Source: Cercis canadensis
Lineage: Eukaryota; Streptophyta; Magnoliopsida; Fabales; Fabaceae
Length of the DNA stretch: 64,000 nucleotides
Reading direction: 5' to 3'
Assembly (NCBI GenBank): GCA_003255065.1
Contig: QAOA01005271.1
Location: forward strand, 1,420,869 to 1,484,868
How positions within the stretch are numbered: the first letter of the stretch is position 1; each line of letters begins with the position of its first letter. The notes beneath the pieces are model-generated. The model saw nothing but the letters and a program-made list of their open reading frames with translations, did not search any database and was not told the DNA's origin. Positions 1-10,187 of the stretch are shown piece after piece. Made by a program: the position numbers and the translations under genes.

Positions 1-84
1 TTGAAACAGTTTACCTATGGATATTGAAACTTCAAAGTACGTCTAAACAAAAGAAAAATATGCAAGAAAGTGAGAGGGAGGGAG

Positions 85-178
85 GAGGTGGTGACAGTAA
101 AGAGTGAGCACACAGAGCTTTTAGCATGAAAGGCCATGCAAGGAAAGAGCCATGTGCTCACTCTCTTCTGTCACCTCC
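85..178 (-). ncRNA. MIR156: MIR156 precursor hairpin (miR156 gene, minus strand)
   Basis: Read on the minus strand, 173 to 154 gives TGACAGAAGAGAGTGAGCAC, which is exactly canonical plant miR156. The other arm at 92-111 (minus GTGCTCACTCTTTACTGTCA) pairs with it over the whole 20 nt, with one A-A mismatch and one G-U wobble. Pairing continues a few bases beyond the arms, giving a hairpin of about 80-95 nt with the mature strand on the 5' arm, as in known MIR156 precursors. The loop-side sequence (minus TTTCCTTGCATG) also resembles MIR156 precursors. miR156 directs cleavage of SPL transcription-factor mRNAs and sets the juvenile-to-adult phase change. The minus reading is chosen because the plus reading gives a miR156 variant with two changes. 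The rest of the primary transcript runs leftward, possibly out of the window. Confidence 0.93.
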
Positions 179-307
179 ATTTACAAACCTATATAGAAGT
201 TACTACTGCAATTCCTTGTTTTTAGCCAAAAAACTGAAGCAGAGCCTTTTCAGTATACTTGGATTATCTACAGCCTTGTTGGTGCAGATTTTGAGGTTCA
301 TTGAGCT

Positions 308-317
308 CTATATATAG
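308..317 (-). promoter_or_regulatory. Candidate TATA box for the MIR156 primary transcript
   Basis: CTATATATAG lies about 135 nt upstream of the mature miR156 on the minus strand. A start about 30 nt downstream would leave a leader of roughly 100 nt before the hairpin, which is plausible for plant MIR genes. A second identical CTATATATAG at 464-473 is an alternative. Both are palindromic, so strand is inferred from the hairpin alone. Confidence 0.35.
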
Positions 318-2154
318 GAGAGGTTAAGGAACAAGGTTTCTACCTTTCATTATGGAGGAATATTTGTGACACGAAACCTGTATAGGATGAAAACTAAGGA
401 CAATAAATGGGTGATGCAAATAAATTCTCTTTCATTACATTTTATTGGTTCTTTTTTGCCAAACTATATATAGACCAGTCATTGGAAAGGAAGATATGGG
501 GTTTTAATAGTGTCACGAAGCTTAAATGGTGTTATCATTACTGCAATCAAGTGGGTGTGCGCACCAGTCAACTCTGGTAACCAATCATCTAGTTAGCCAG
601 CAGAGGAAACAAAAATTGGGATATACTCTTTTTGTGAGTTAGGACATCTTGTGATTTATAACACGTTTGATACAAGAACTAGCTCCGAGTTAATATTTTT
701 TTATAGCATCTGTAGACCTATTTTGAGACAACTCAAAAGGTTTATATTCTTAAAGTTGAATTCATGATTTAATTAATTATCCATTCTTAGAAGATAATGA
801 GCATCTAGGTGACCGTTGAATCACAAAATTAACATTTTCTGCGATTGAGACTTGAGGGATGGTGGATTAACTTGACCCTATATGTTTCTAACATATATAG
901 GGTTAATATTATTGGCTTTGCATCATATGGCTGTCCTTGTTAATTAATTAAATAATTACATGATAAAGAAGGAGATAGTTGAGTATAATGAAATTCTTCT
1001 CCTTCATGCACTGATTGAGCCAATTAAGCTTTAGAAAATCTAAAAGACAACATAGTAAGAAAAAATTGTCTTCTTGTGCACATACAAAGATCTATATTGG
1101 CAGAATGTAGCATAAAGTATATATGCTTTTGTCAATTAAACAAAGGGCAAGGATCATTGAATGTGCCTAAGGAAACCAATACAAAAAGGACTAGTAGAAG
1201 GGTTAAAACAAGTGTCAGGCTTGTGAGGTGTTCTGTTGAGTGCTGATAGGAATATATTGTATATGATGCTAAGGGAGCAATCTTATTTGTTGAACAAAAG
1301 GTCTAAAGCAATGATTTGAGTGTTCCAAGAATCATTGATAATTCCTCAAACCAAAAGCTAGAAATTAAAAATTGCCATTATTGCGGGGTTATGGATGGAG
1401 CTGTCAGCTAATTATTCTGTTGTGATTATGTTATTCAGTGTAGAATAGCGTTCAAACCATGACATGATACATTGAGGGAATTATAGATAGGTTTAAGATG
1501 TCTCATTGGGTTAGGGATAGTTCATTGTCTGCAGGAAGTGCCTAATTACTTAGGCTCATCTTTTTGTCACCCCTATTCCAAGCATGCCTCAACAAGATTC
1601 CAATTTTTCTCTTTCTGGTTTCTTTATACTAGACTTGAACATCATCAGCAGGATATGGAATGTCAAATGGCCATCCTTTCTTAGAAGTGAGCAGGTGTCT
1701 CAGAAGAGCATTATCTTGTTGCTTGGGGAAAGGCTTTGCAAAGCAAGCTATACCATTGCACTTGAAAGAGAGTTTCTTAATAAACTACTGCTGCAGTTCT
1801 CTTATGCTGCTTTGCTGACTGTATTTACTTTTTACTTTATTAACTAGCAACTTGAAGTTCAGATTCAGCAACTATTTTGATATAAATCAAGAGGAATAAT
1901 AATAACATAGCCAGATATTAATACCCGTTACTGCTTTACATTTCTATTGGTATCAGTGGCACCACTATCACTATCTTCCACCAAAGACGGAATCCAAGTT
2001 CAAGTTCCTCTTCTTCAAGCACAGTTGACATAAAAGGAAGAAAAAAAGAAGAAAAAATTGAAGTTAAACAGAAAAACATCCACAAAGAGGACTTATCTGA
2101 CAATTGTAATTCAAAATAGTAGGTTTACTGCTAAGATTACTTGAATGTGCTGAG
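318..2154. other. Intergenic, upstream of MIR156; no gene seen
   Basis: AT-rich sequence with only short open frames that match no family I recognise. It lies upstream of the minus-strand MIR156 hairpin, so the first part probably holds its promoter. The right part is the 3' flank of the minus-strand NBS-LRR gene that ends at 2155. Confidence 0.6.
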
Positions 2155-2687
2155 TCAGGTTACCATGAATTGAGAAAGAAAAACAAATCTGGTGGAAGCT
2201 TCATCCCATTCAAGTCCATCCCACCATTCCTTAGTCCCATATATTATTGGTAATGTTGACCCACCATGAGTTGTAATTGGCAGCCTCTTCAGCTTTGGAC
2301 AATCAATCACAGCAATTCTCTCCAAGAAAGGAAAATGCAATGACGATGAACAGATACTCCTTAATTCAGGAAGATCTCGTATTGATATAGTTCTAATGGT
2401 AGGAAATGCCTTTGCTCTGTCTACTCTCTCATTCTCACTTACCAGTTCTTGCATCTCTCTGCAATAAAATACATGAAGTACTTCCAACTTTGGGAGCTGT
2501 AAGACCCATGAAACATTCTTCAACTTATTGCAATACCAAATACTCACTGAACAAAGATTTCGTAGACATTCCTGAGTTATAGGATCTTTCCAAACTCTAG
2601 TTAAGTTAGGAAGACCATGCAGTGAAAGAACCTCAAGACTTGCCAGGCAATTTCCTACACCAATTGCTAGATATTGCAAGTCATAGC

Positions 2688-2848
2688 TATTAGAATATTA
2701 GCTGTAAATACTGTTGTTATTATAGCATATGTTTAGGCTTGTAATTAGCTTATGATTAGGCCCATGATTAGGCCCGTTATTGCTGTACAGTTAGTATAAA
2801 TAATAGATGTGAGAAGCTAGTCTCACAACCTTTTCCACTATTCTCACA
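2688..2848 (+). repeat. Copia 5' LTR (161 bp)
   Basis: Matches 7553-7713 except at three positions. One of these is the second base, so this LTR starts TA where the 3' LTR starts TG. It ends in CTCACA. It contains a TATAAATAA motif near 2797 that could be the promoter, and a short internal duplication around GATTAGGCCC. Confidence 0.95.
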
Positions 2849-2860
2849 TGGTATCAGAGC
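2849..2860 (+). promoter_or_regulatory. Copia primer-binding site
   Basis: TGGTATCAGAGC directly follows the 5' LTR. This is the usual plant Copia primer site, complementary to the 3' end of initiator methionine tRNA. Confidence 0.93.
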
Positions 2861-3305
2861 AATTTTAGTGAGAAAAACCTCTCCACTCCCGCTGTGAATT
2901 TTTCCAGCGGCGTCTTTCCTCTCCCTGCTGTGTTCATACTCCAGCAGTGTTCTAAAACTAGGGTTTAGTGGCTGTGTCTCTATCCAGTCACCCTAGGACT
3001 CGATAATCCCAATTCTGACCCCGCAGTCAACCTCAGAACCCCCCGACCGGCCATTCCTCGGAGACCCGCCGTCAGCCGCCGCCGCACGCGCCCACACGCG
3101 CCACTCCACTCTCTGCGCGTGAAACCCACGCGCCGCCAGTTTCTTCCGCGCGTGGAGGCGCGTGTCTGCTCCGATCGCCGTGAAACTTTCCAGATCTGTC
3201 CTCCGGCGTATTTCCGACCTGTTCCTGCCCTTACTTTGGTGTTTTCTGACCTATACAGCATCATAACAGTTCTGCTCCTCTTTGTTAACGGTTAGTAACA
3301 TCCAA

Positions 3306-4262
3306 ATGGCCTCTTCAGCCAAGGAAACTTCTGGTCACCAGCCATTCCTTACTTTTTCTTCTACTCCAACTATCTGTGCTGAGAAATTAACTGGTTCTGG
3401 CAACTATATGACTTGGTCAGCCTCTGTGGAGTTGTGGTTTTTAGGTCAGGGCCATGAGGAACACTTAATCAAACAAATTAAAGACATCCCTGAAAAAGAT
3501 CAGCCTAAGTGGAAGCAGGCAGATGCTTATCTTTGTAATGTTCTTTGGCAATCTATTGATCGGGTTCTTGTTGGCCAATATCGACCTTATCGTACCTGTT
3601 ATGAGGTTTGGCAGAAGGCCAAGAAACTCTACTCAAACGATATAAATCGTTTGTATAATGTTGTCTCTCAGATGAAAACTCTTCAGAAACAAGATCTGGA
3701 TATGCAAACTTATCTGGGGCAGATCGAGACTCTTCAACAGGAATTTAATGAGATGATGCCATTCTCAACTGATGTCGCTCAACAAGAGGCACATCGTGGC
3801 AAATTCTTTATGGTCCTTGCACTTGCTGGTTTGCCTTCTGAATTTGATTCAGTCCGTAATCAAATTCTGGCCAACCCTGGGGTTCCTACTATGGACACGA
3901 TATTTGAGCAGTTGATCCGTATTTCAGCACCTACAGGTACCTCTGTTTCGACTACCTCAGCTGATTCTACTATTCTAGCCTCTTAAGTGAACCATCGAGA
4001 TGATGGTAAGGGTGGCCGTGGTGATCAGGGAGCTCGAAATAGAGATCGCCCCCGATGTACTCACTGCAATAAAATTGGCCATACAGTGGATCGCTGTTTT
4101 CTCCTTCATGGTCGACCTTCTAAGGTTGCTAATGTTGCACAGTATGGTTCCTCCTCTGGCACTCCATCTGGAACTGTATCCGTCTCTGCTGCTGATTACA
4201 ATGAATTCCTCAGATTCCAAGACAACCAGCGGTCCACCTCCATTGCCTCTATTGCTCAGCCT
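3306..4262 (+). pseudogene. Copia gag (capsid and zinc knuckle), broken
   Basis: The capsid-like part runs from ATG 3306 to an in-frame TAA at 3984-3986. It shows the Copia gag signature of a YMTWSASVELWFLGQG-type region and a YEVWQKAKKLY region. Reading continues in the same frame past the stop into the nucleocapsid knuckle CTHCNKIGHTVDRC (about 4056-4097), so the TAA is a nonsense change within one gag frame. A one-base loss near 4263 then shifts the frame before the protease. A GC-rich leader of about 450 bp lies between the primer site and the ATG. Confidence 0.85.
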
Positions 4263-5301
4263 GTAATCCTATTGCATGCATCTCTCAGTCCTCCTCTCTT
4301 GGACCTTGGGTTCTTGATTCTGGTGCTTCTGATCACTTGTCTGGTAACAAGAATTTATTTTCTCATATCACTTATTCTAATTCATTATCCACTGTTACTT
4401 TAGCTGATGGATCACACACTATAGTCAGAGGCATTGGTCAGGCCACACCCTTGCCCTCCCTATCTTTAAATTTTGTTCTCTTTGTACCTGGGTGTCCATT
4501 TAATTTGATTTCTGTTAGCAAATTAACTCAAACCCTCCCTTATTCTGTTACCTTTGTTGCTCATTCGGTTATTGTACAGGAGCGGAACACTGGGAGGATG
4601 ATTGGAGTCGGACATGAGTCCCGTGGGCTATACTACCTCGCCCCACCACCATCTCCTGTGGCTTGTATTGCTGCTGATTCTCCCGAACTTTTTTATCGCC
4701 GTTTGGGACATCCTAGCTTACAGAAACTACAGAAGATGGTGCCGAGTCTCTCTAGTGTCTCTTCTTTAGAATGTGAGTCTTGTCAGTTAGGCAAACATGT
4801 TCGTAGTTCTTTTCCTAGTCGTGTCAATAAACGAGCCGAGTCTCCTTTTTCACTGGTTCATTCTGATGTATGGGGTCCTAGTCGTGTCAACTCAACTTTG
4901 GGTTTTCAATACTTTGTTACCTTTGTTGATGATTTTTCCCGATGTACTTGGTTATTTTTAATGAAAAATCGTTCAGAACTTTTCTCTATTTTCCAAACCT
5001 TTTGCTCAGAAATTAAAACTCAATTTGGAATCACCATTCGCACCTTCCGGAGTGATAATGCCCGAGAATATTTTTCTGCTCCATTTCAATCTTTTATGAC
5101 TTCTCAGGGCATTCTCCATCACTCTTCTTGTGCTCATACTCCTCAACAAAATGGGGTGGCTGAGCGGAAAAATAGACACTTGATTGAGACTGCCCGTACT
5201 CTCCTCATTCATAATAATGTTTCGCTGCGTTTTTGGGGAGATGCGGTTATCACTGCATGTTTTTGATTAATCGCATGTCATCCTCTGTTTTACAAAATTA
5301 G
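4263..5301 (+). pseudogene. Copia protease and integrase, broken
   Basis: From about 4307 the frame reads a protease active-site motif (LDSGASDHL). It continues through the pre-integrase zinc region (HPSLQKLQK...CESCQLGKH) and the integrase core (HSDVWGPS, FVDDFSRCTW, RSDNAREY, HTPQQNGVAERKNR), so the catalytic D, D and E can be placed. It stops at TGA 5264-5266 after a one-base loss in a T run. In the shifted frame an in-frame TAG follows at 5299-5301, just before the open RT frame. As it stands, no full-length polyprotein can be made. Confidence 0.85.
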
Positions 5302-7545
5302 GTGCCTCGTTCTCTTTTGTTTCCCAATCAGCCACTCTACTCTCTTTCTCCTCGTGTCTTCGGTTGCACATGTTTTGTTCATGATCTCACTCCAGGTAAA
5401 GATAAGTTACATGCAAAATCCCTCAAATGTGTCTTTTTGGGTTATTCCTGTTTGCAAAAAGGTTACCGTTGTTTCTCTCCTGAACTCAAACGATATCTTG
5501 TTTCCCCGGATGTCACCTTCTTTGAGATAACCCCTTTCTTTCCTTCTTTAGGGCATCCTGATTGTTCTACTGTTACTCAGGATCTCCCCATTTCTTGCAC
5601 TAGTCCTCTTCCACCGGTTGTTTCGTCTCATGACTCCACTGGTCATACAGAGGACTCGGCACCTCCTCTCCTCACCTACCATCGTCGGCCTCGACCTGAC
5701 CCTGTTGAGGACCCTACCATTGTGCCACCTGTCACTGGGCCTGTTGAGCACCCACCCATCGTGCCACCCGTCCTTGAGCCTGTTGACAACCCTCCCACCA
5801 ATGACCTCCCTGCTCCTGCCCCATTGGATTCATCTCTTGCTCCAGTCACTTCTCAGGTTCCGATCTCTGACTTGGACCGATCTATTGCTGACCGCAAAGG
5901 TATTCGTTCTACTCGCAATCCTTATCCCATTTATAATTTTGTGAGCTATCACCGTTTGTCTCCACAATATTCTGCTTTTGTGTCGTCTTTGTCTCCTGTT
6001 TCTATTCCTAAAAATGTAGGTGAAGCACTTTCTGACCCAGGCTGGCATAAGGCAATGATTGATGAGATGGCTGCTTTAGACTCTAATAGCACTTGGGATT
6101 TGGTGCCTCTACCACGTGGTAAATCCACTGTTGGTTGTCGTTGGGTTTATACAGTCAAAGTTGGCCCTGATGGCCAAATAGATCGTTTGAAAGCCCGGTT
6201 GGTTGCCAAGGGATACACCCAGATCTACGGACTTGATTATGGTGATACCTTCTCTCCAGTTGCCAAGATGACATCTGTTCGCCTCTTTCTCTCTATGGCT
6301 GCCATTCACCACTGGCCCCTTTATCAATTGGATATTAAAAATGCCTTTCTACATGGCGAATTGCAAGAGGAAGTTTATATGGAGCAACCTCCTGGATTTG
6401 TTGCTCAAGGAGAGTCTAGATTGGTGTGTCGACTTCGCCGATCTCTCTATGGACTTAAACAATCTCCACGGGCTTGGTTTGGGAGATTTAGTTCAGTTGT
6501 CCTACAGTTTGGTATGACTCGGAGTGAGGCTGATCATTCAGTCTTTTACTTTCACTCATCCCCTAACCGATGCATGTACTTGATTGTCTATGTGGATGAC
6601 ATTGTGATTACAGGGAATGATCAAGAAGGCATACAAAAACTCAAGCAACATCTATTCCAGCACTTTCAGACAAAAGATTTGGGCAAACTCAAGTATTTTC
6701 TGGGAATAGAAGTTGCTCAATCCCAAAAGGGTGTTACCATCTTACAGCGAAAATATGTCTTGGATATCTTGAAAGAAACAGGTATGTCAAACTGCAAACC
6801 TGTGGAGACTCCAATGGATCCAAATGTCAAGCTCCTACCTGATCAGGGGGAGCCCTTATCAGATCCCAGTAGATATCGGAGACTTGTTGGGAAACTCAAC
6901 TACCTTACAGTGACACGTCCTGATATTGCATTCCCTATGAGTGTACTTAGTCAATTTCTAAGTGCTCCGTGTGACAGTCATTGGGATGCAGTAGTTCGTA
7001 TTTTAAAATACATCAAGAAGACACCAGGTAAATGCCTATTGTATGAAAGTAGGGGACATACTCAGGTGGTTGGATATTCAGATGCTGACTGGGCAGGCTG
7101 TCCATACGATAGACGCTCAACCACTGGATATTGTGTATTTGTTGGGGGCAATCTAGTGTCATGGAAGAGCAAGAAACAATCAGTTGTTGCTCTATCCACG
7201 GCTGAGGCAGAATACCGAGCCATGGCTAAAGCAACCTGTGAGCTCATATGGCTGAAACAGTTACTTCAGGAGTTAAAATTCATGAAGATTCAACAGATGA
7301 AACTAATATGCGATAACCAAGCAGCTCTCCACATTGCCTCCAATCCAGTCTTCCATGAAAGGACCAAACATATAGAGATTGACTGTCACTTTGTTAGACA
7401 TAAAATACTTTCAGGGGATATTGCTACTAGTTTTGTTAGATCAAATGACCAGCTAGCAGACATATTCACTAAGTCTCTCGGAGGCCCTTGGGTTAACTAC
7501 ATTTGTAACAAGCTTGGAACATATAATATGTATGCTCCAGCTTGA
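5302..7545 (+). CDS. Copia reverse transcriptase / RNase H region (open part of pol)
   Basis: An open frame of 747 codons holding the end of integrase, a proline-rich linker (about 5590-5860), reverse transcriptase and RNase H. Visible RT motifs include WDLVPLP, CRWVYTVK, YQLDIKNAFLHGEL, SLYGLKQSPRAW and the catalytic YVDDIV (about 6590-6607). RNase H shows YSDADWAGC, STAEAEYRA and CDNQAALHIA. It ends at 7545, seven bases before the 3' LTR. There is no natural start: GTG at 5302 simply follows a stop, and this is the downstream part of a broken gag-pol frame. Enzymes of this type copy element RNA into DNA inside virus-like particles. Confidence 0.9.
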   Translation: MPRSLLFPNQPLYSLSPRVFGCTCFVHDLTPGKDKLHAKSLKCVFLGYSCLQKGYRCFSPELKRYLVSPDVTFFEITPFFPSLGHPDCSTVTQDLPISCTSPLPPVVSSHDSTGHTEDSAPPLLTYHRRPRPDPVEDPTIVPPVTGPVEHPPIVPPVLEPVDNPPTNDLPAPAPLDSSLAPVTSQVPISDLDRSIADRKGIRSTRNPYPIYNFVSYHRLSPQYSAFVSSLSPVSIPKNVGEALSDPGWHKAMIDEMAALDSNSTWDLVPLPRGKSTVGCRWVYTVKVGPDGQIDRLKARLVAKGYTQIYGLDYGDTFSPVAKMTSVRLFLSMAAIHHWPLYQLDIKNAFLHGELQEEVYMEQPPGFVAQGESRLVCRLRRSLYGLKQSPRAWFGRFSSVVLQFGMTRSEADHSVFYFHSSPNRCMYLIVYVDDIVITGNDQEGIQKLKQHLFQHFQTKDLGKLKYFLGIEVAQSQKGVTILQRKYVLDILKETGMSNCKPVETPMDPNVKLLPDQGEPLSDPSRYRRLVGKLNYLTVTRPDIAFPMSVLSQFLSAPCDSHWDAVVRILKYIKKTPGKCLLYESRGHTQVVGYSDADWAGCPYDRRSTTGYCVFVGGNLVSWKSKKQSVVALSTAEAEYRAMAKATCELIWLKQLLQELKFMKIQQMKLICDNQAALHIASNPVFHERTKHIEIDCHFVRHKILSGDIATSFVRSNDQLADIFTKSLGGPWVNYICNKLGTYNMYAPA

Positions 7546-7552
7546 GGGGGAG
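7542..7552 (+). promoter_or_regulatory. Copia polypurine tract
   Basis: TTGAGGGGGAG lies directly before the 3' LTR. It is the expected plus-strand primer site for reverse transcription. Confidence 0.85.
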
Positions 7553-7713
7553 TGTTAGAATATTAGCTGTAAATACTGTAGTTATTATAGCATATGTTTA
7601 GGCTTGTAATTAGCTTATGATTAGGCCCATGATTAGGCCCGTTATTGCTGTACAGTTGGTATAAATAATAGATGTGAGAAGCTAGTCTCACAACCTTTTC
7701 CACTATTCTCACA
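7553..7713 (+). repeat. Copia 3' LTR (161 bp)
   Basis: Begins TGTTAG and ends CTCACA, the usual TG...CA ends. It differs from the 5' LTR at three of 161 positions. The antisense reading of this LTR supplies the false C-terminus and stop (7642) of the split resistance gene. Confidence 0.95.
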
Positions 7714-9879
7714 ATAGCAATTGTTGATGCTAAGCCTTCTTAATTTTTCACTTGAAGCTGATGGCAATTCCAAATATAACAACCCTTCACACTCCTTTAT
7801 GTAAAGATACTGTATATATTCAAGTAACAAGCTGAAAGCAGAAAGCCTTTCTAATGTTGTTAACTCAGTGACTGTCATACCAAGTGTGGTAAGGTATCTC
7901 AAGCATTCCAAGTCTGCAAATTGAATTTCCTTTTCACCTTCATAATGCACTTCCCAGCCTGCATAACTGTAATATAAATTCAGGACTCTCAATTGTGAAA
8001 GTCTAGAGATTGCCTCTTGTGGTATAACTCTCAGAGAGTGTAAGCGTTGGAGATTCAAATGTTTCAACTTCACCAGATTTCCTAACTCTTTTGGCAATGC
8101 ACTTATCTTTGTCCCAGACAAATCAAGATGATGCAACTCAGATAGGTTACTGATACTGGTGGGAATCTCCTTGAGGGTGGTAAATGATAAATCCAGAACT
8201 CTCAGAGCAGGCATAAATAGAAAAAATCCATTTGGGATTTTGTTTAAACCTCTATTCCATTGAAGTAATAAGGTTGAGAGATTGTGGCATACAGGAATTT
8301 CTGATAGTTTCATTATCACATTGTCTAATAGTGAAATTCTCTGTGCTTCTTGCCAGTTTTCAATTAAGGGTGCATCATTCAGCCCTACGCTTGCCTCCAC
8401 TAAAAATTTCTTCCTGTTCATACCACATTCAGAAGCTACCCACAAGGCAAAACTCCGGACAACATCATGCATCTTCACTTGGGATTTTTCCTCACCACTT
8501 TCCAGTAGGCAAGCAACTTTTAGAGATCCAATGACATCATGCCCCTTATTATGAACATTTTTGTCATTGGAGCTGTCAAGGAATCCCTCCCCAATCCAGT
8601 ACTCTATAAGTTGTTCTTTTTCAATTGAGTAATCTTCAGGGAATAAAGAACAATACAAGAAGCATGATTTTAACATATCATTCTCCAAATTGTCATAGCT
8701 GAATTTTAATAGGGAAAATACATCTTCCATACCTCTGAGCTCTGATGGAGTTCTCTTGAGTACCTCTATTGCATTCTTCCATTCTTCTTCAGTCTCTTTG
8801 TTAGCCATGGCCCTTGCAATAGTGATCAAAGCCAGTGGTAACCCTCCACATTTTCTGACAATGGTCTCAGCATGAGGTCTAATAAACTCTGATTCCAGAA
8901 GCTCCCTATTTCCTACCTTGTCAGAAAACAGTTGCCATGACTCCTTTTCTCTTAAGAACTCTACTCTCAGCCTTCGTTTCGCATCCATGTCACTACATAC
9001 ATGCAGGGATCGTGAAGTGAGCACCACCTTGCACTTGTTGTGCTTGTCAGGGAAAGGGATTCCCATATTTTGTAGATCAAGTCCTTCCCAAATGTCATCC
9101 AATAAAAGCAAGAACCTTTTCCTTTTTAAGACCCTATGTATCTTTGAAGCTCGCTCTTGTTCAGTTTCACTTCCTTCCCAAGAAAAGCCCAACCTTTCTC
9201 CAATGGCTTGCTGGATTCTCTCAGCAACAAACTCCCTAGATACCAAAATCCATATTACAACATCATAATCATGTGCTTTGGTGAGAAATTCATTGTTTAT
9301 AGCCTTCAAGAGGGTTGTTTTCCCAACACCTCCCGTTCCATAAATTGCAATTACTCCAACTTCTTCCTCTTCAAGAAACTGCATAACTTTTCCCAACATT
9401 ACATCAAGGCCACATGTTGGCCTGCTAGGAATTTCCTCAACCACAGCAGGGGAATACCCATCAGCAATAACTAGAGAGAAATCTCCCTTTCCCTTCAATT
9501 CTAACACCTCCTTAAGCATCTTGGAGACCTTCTTGCCCTTTTTATACACTGCAAGACTAAAACTGCCGCAGAGACCACCATGCCTTCTCTGTCGTAGATC
9601 TTGTACAAGAGGTCTTGCTCCATACTCTACATTTTCTACCCTTTGCAGCCATCCCTTCACTTGGCTTGTGCAATGTTGTCTATCCATTTGAGCCCGTTCA
9701 ACTTGCCCCATCAAGTCTTCTTTTTTCTCCCTCAATTCCTCAAGTTCAGTCATGAGGATGATAACCCTTTTATCCAAGTTTACAACATAGCTTACCCTTC
9801 TGGCAGTGGAGCTGCATAATCTACAAATCACATCATACACAGGGTTCACTACATCCATGGATAACAAGTTCATTTCCAT

Positions 9880-10187
9880 ATAACAAAAAGAAAGAGGAGC
9901 CTAAGTGAACTTCTCCCTGAGTGCTTAATAACTGATAATGATAGCAATTTGCACATTCGAAAACGGGAGTGAGTAGTTGAAAGCTCAATCACACACTTGT
10001 GGAAAAAGTGTGTCCAAACAAGTAGCCGCCAATCTGGAATACATACGTTGATTCAAGTTGACTAGTGTATTTGATAGGGACAACATTTACTGTCTCTCTG
10101 TGCAACTGCTAGTAGTTTTTCACCATCTCTTTTTGCTGTGAAGCAGTCAATTTAGGACCCTGGCAGCTTATCACATAATTTATTAAA
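9880..10187. other. Upstream flank of the NBS-LRR gene
   Basis: About 300 bp of AT-rich sequence, presumably the promoter and leader of the minus-strand NBS-LRR gene. No clear TATA box or other element was recognised. Confidence 0.4.

Larger units (their letters stand above)
2688..7713 (+). mobile_element. Complete-length Ty1/copia LTR retrotransposon (defective coding)
   Basis: 5026-bp element with LTRs at 2688-2848 and 7553-7713, a tRNA-Met-type primer site at 2849, a purine-rich tract at about 7542-7552 and ATAGC target repeats. Domain order is gag, zinc knuckle, protease, integrase, reverse transcriptase, RNase H, which is the Copia order. The coding region is broken four times: an in-frame TAA at 3984, a one-base loss near 4263, a one-base loss in a T run near 5262, and an in-frame TAG at 5299. 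The RT/RNase H half (5302-7545) is open. The LTRs differ at only 3 of 161 positions, so the insertion is fairly recent. It lies antisense to the resistance gene it splits. Confidence 0.95.
2683..7718. other. 5-bp target-site duplication (ATAGC) flanking the Copia element
   Basis: ATAGC occurs at 2683-2687 directly before the 5' LTR and at 7714-7718 directly after the 3' LTR. Five-base duplications are usual for Ty1/copia integration. Counting one copy only restores the resistance-gene frame. Confidence 0.93.
2155..9879 (-). pseudogene. CC-NBS-LRR disease-resistance gene (RPS5-like) split by a Copia insertion
   Basis: Intracellular NLR immune receptor of the coiled-coil class. The 5' part (9879 to 7714, 722 codons) has a coiled-coil N-terminus (about residues 35-85), P-loop GTGGVGKTT (181-189), kinase-2 LLLLDDIW (256-263), RNBS-B VVLTSR (285-290), GLPL (346-349), RNBS-D CFLYCSLFPEDY (406-417), MHDV (470-473), then leucine-rich repeats from about 510. 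The frame runs into the Copia 3' LTR at 7713 and stops by chance at 7642. The last 176 codons, including the stop, lie beyond the element at 2682-2155 (LRR end with WDGLEWDEAST near the C-terminus). Both parts are in phase, so the pre-insertion gene was one intronless frame of 897 residues, normal for this family. The start at 9879 has another Met two codons in. As assembled the protein lacks its last 175 residues. Confidence 0.9.

Noticed and set aside
92-111. Plus-strand miR156-like sequence (TGACAGTAAAGAGTGAGCAC) as a second mature miRNA
   Set aside because: It is the star arm read backwards. The exact miR156 sequence and the usual loop sequence are on the minus strand, so the gene is minus.
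126-317. Open frame of 63 codons overlapping the MIR156 hairpin
   Set aside because: It runs antisense through the hairpin, has no homology I recognise, and its length is expected by chance.
1584-1847. 87-codon open frame
   Set aside because: No recognisable domain, no upstream or splice context, and composition like the surrounding noncoding DNA.
8232-9819. Plus-strand open frames inside the NBS-LRR gene
   Set aside because: They are antisense shadows of the long minus-strand coding frame, which carries all the NBS motifs.
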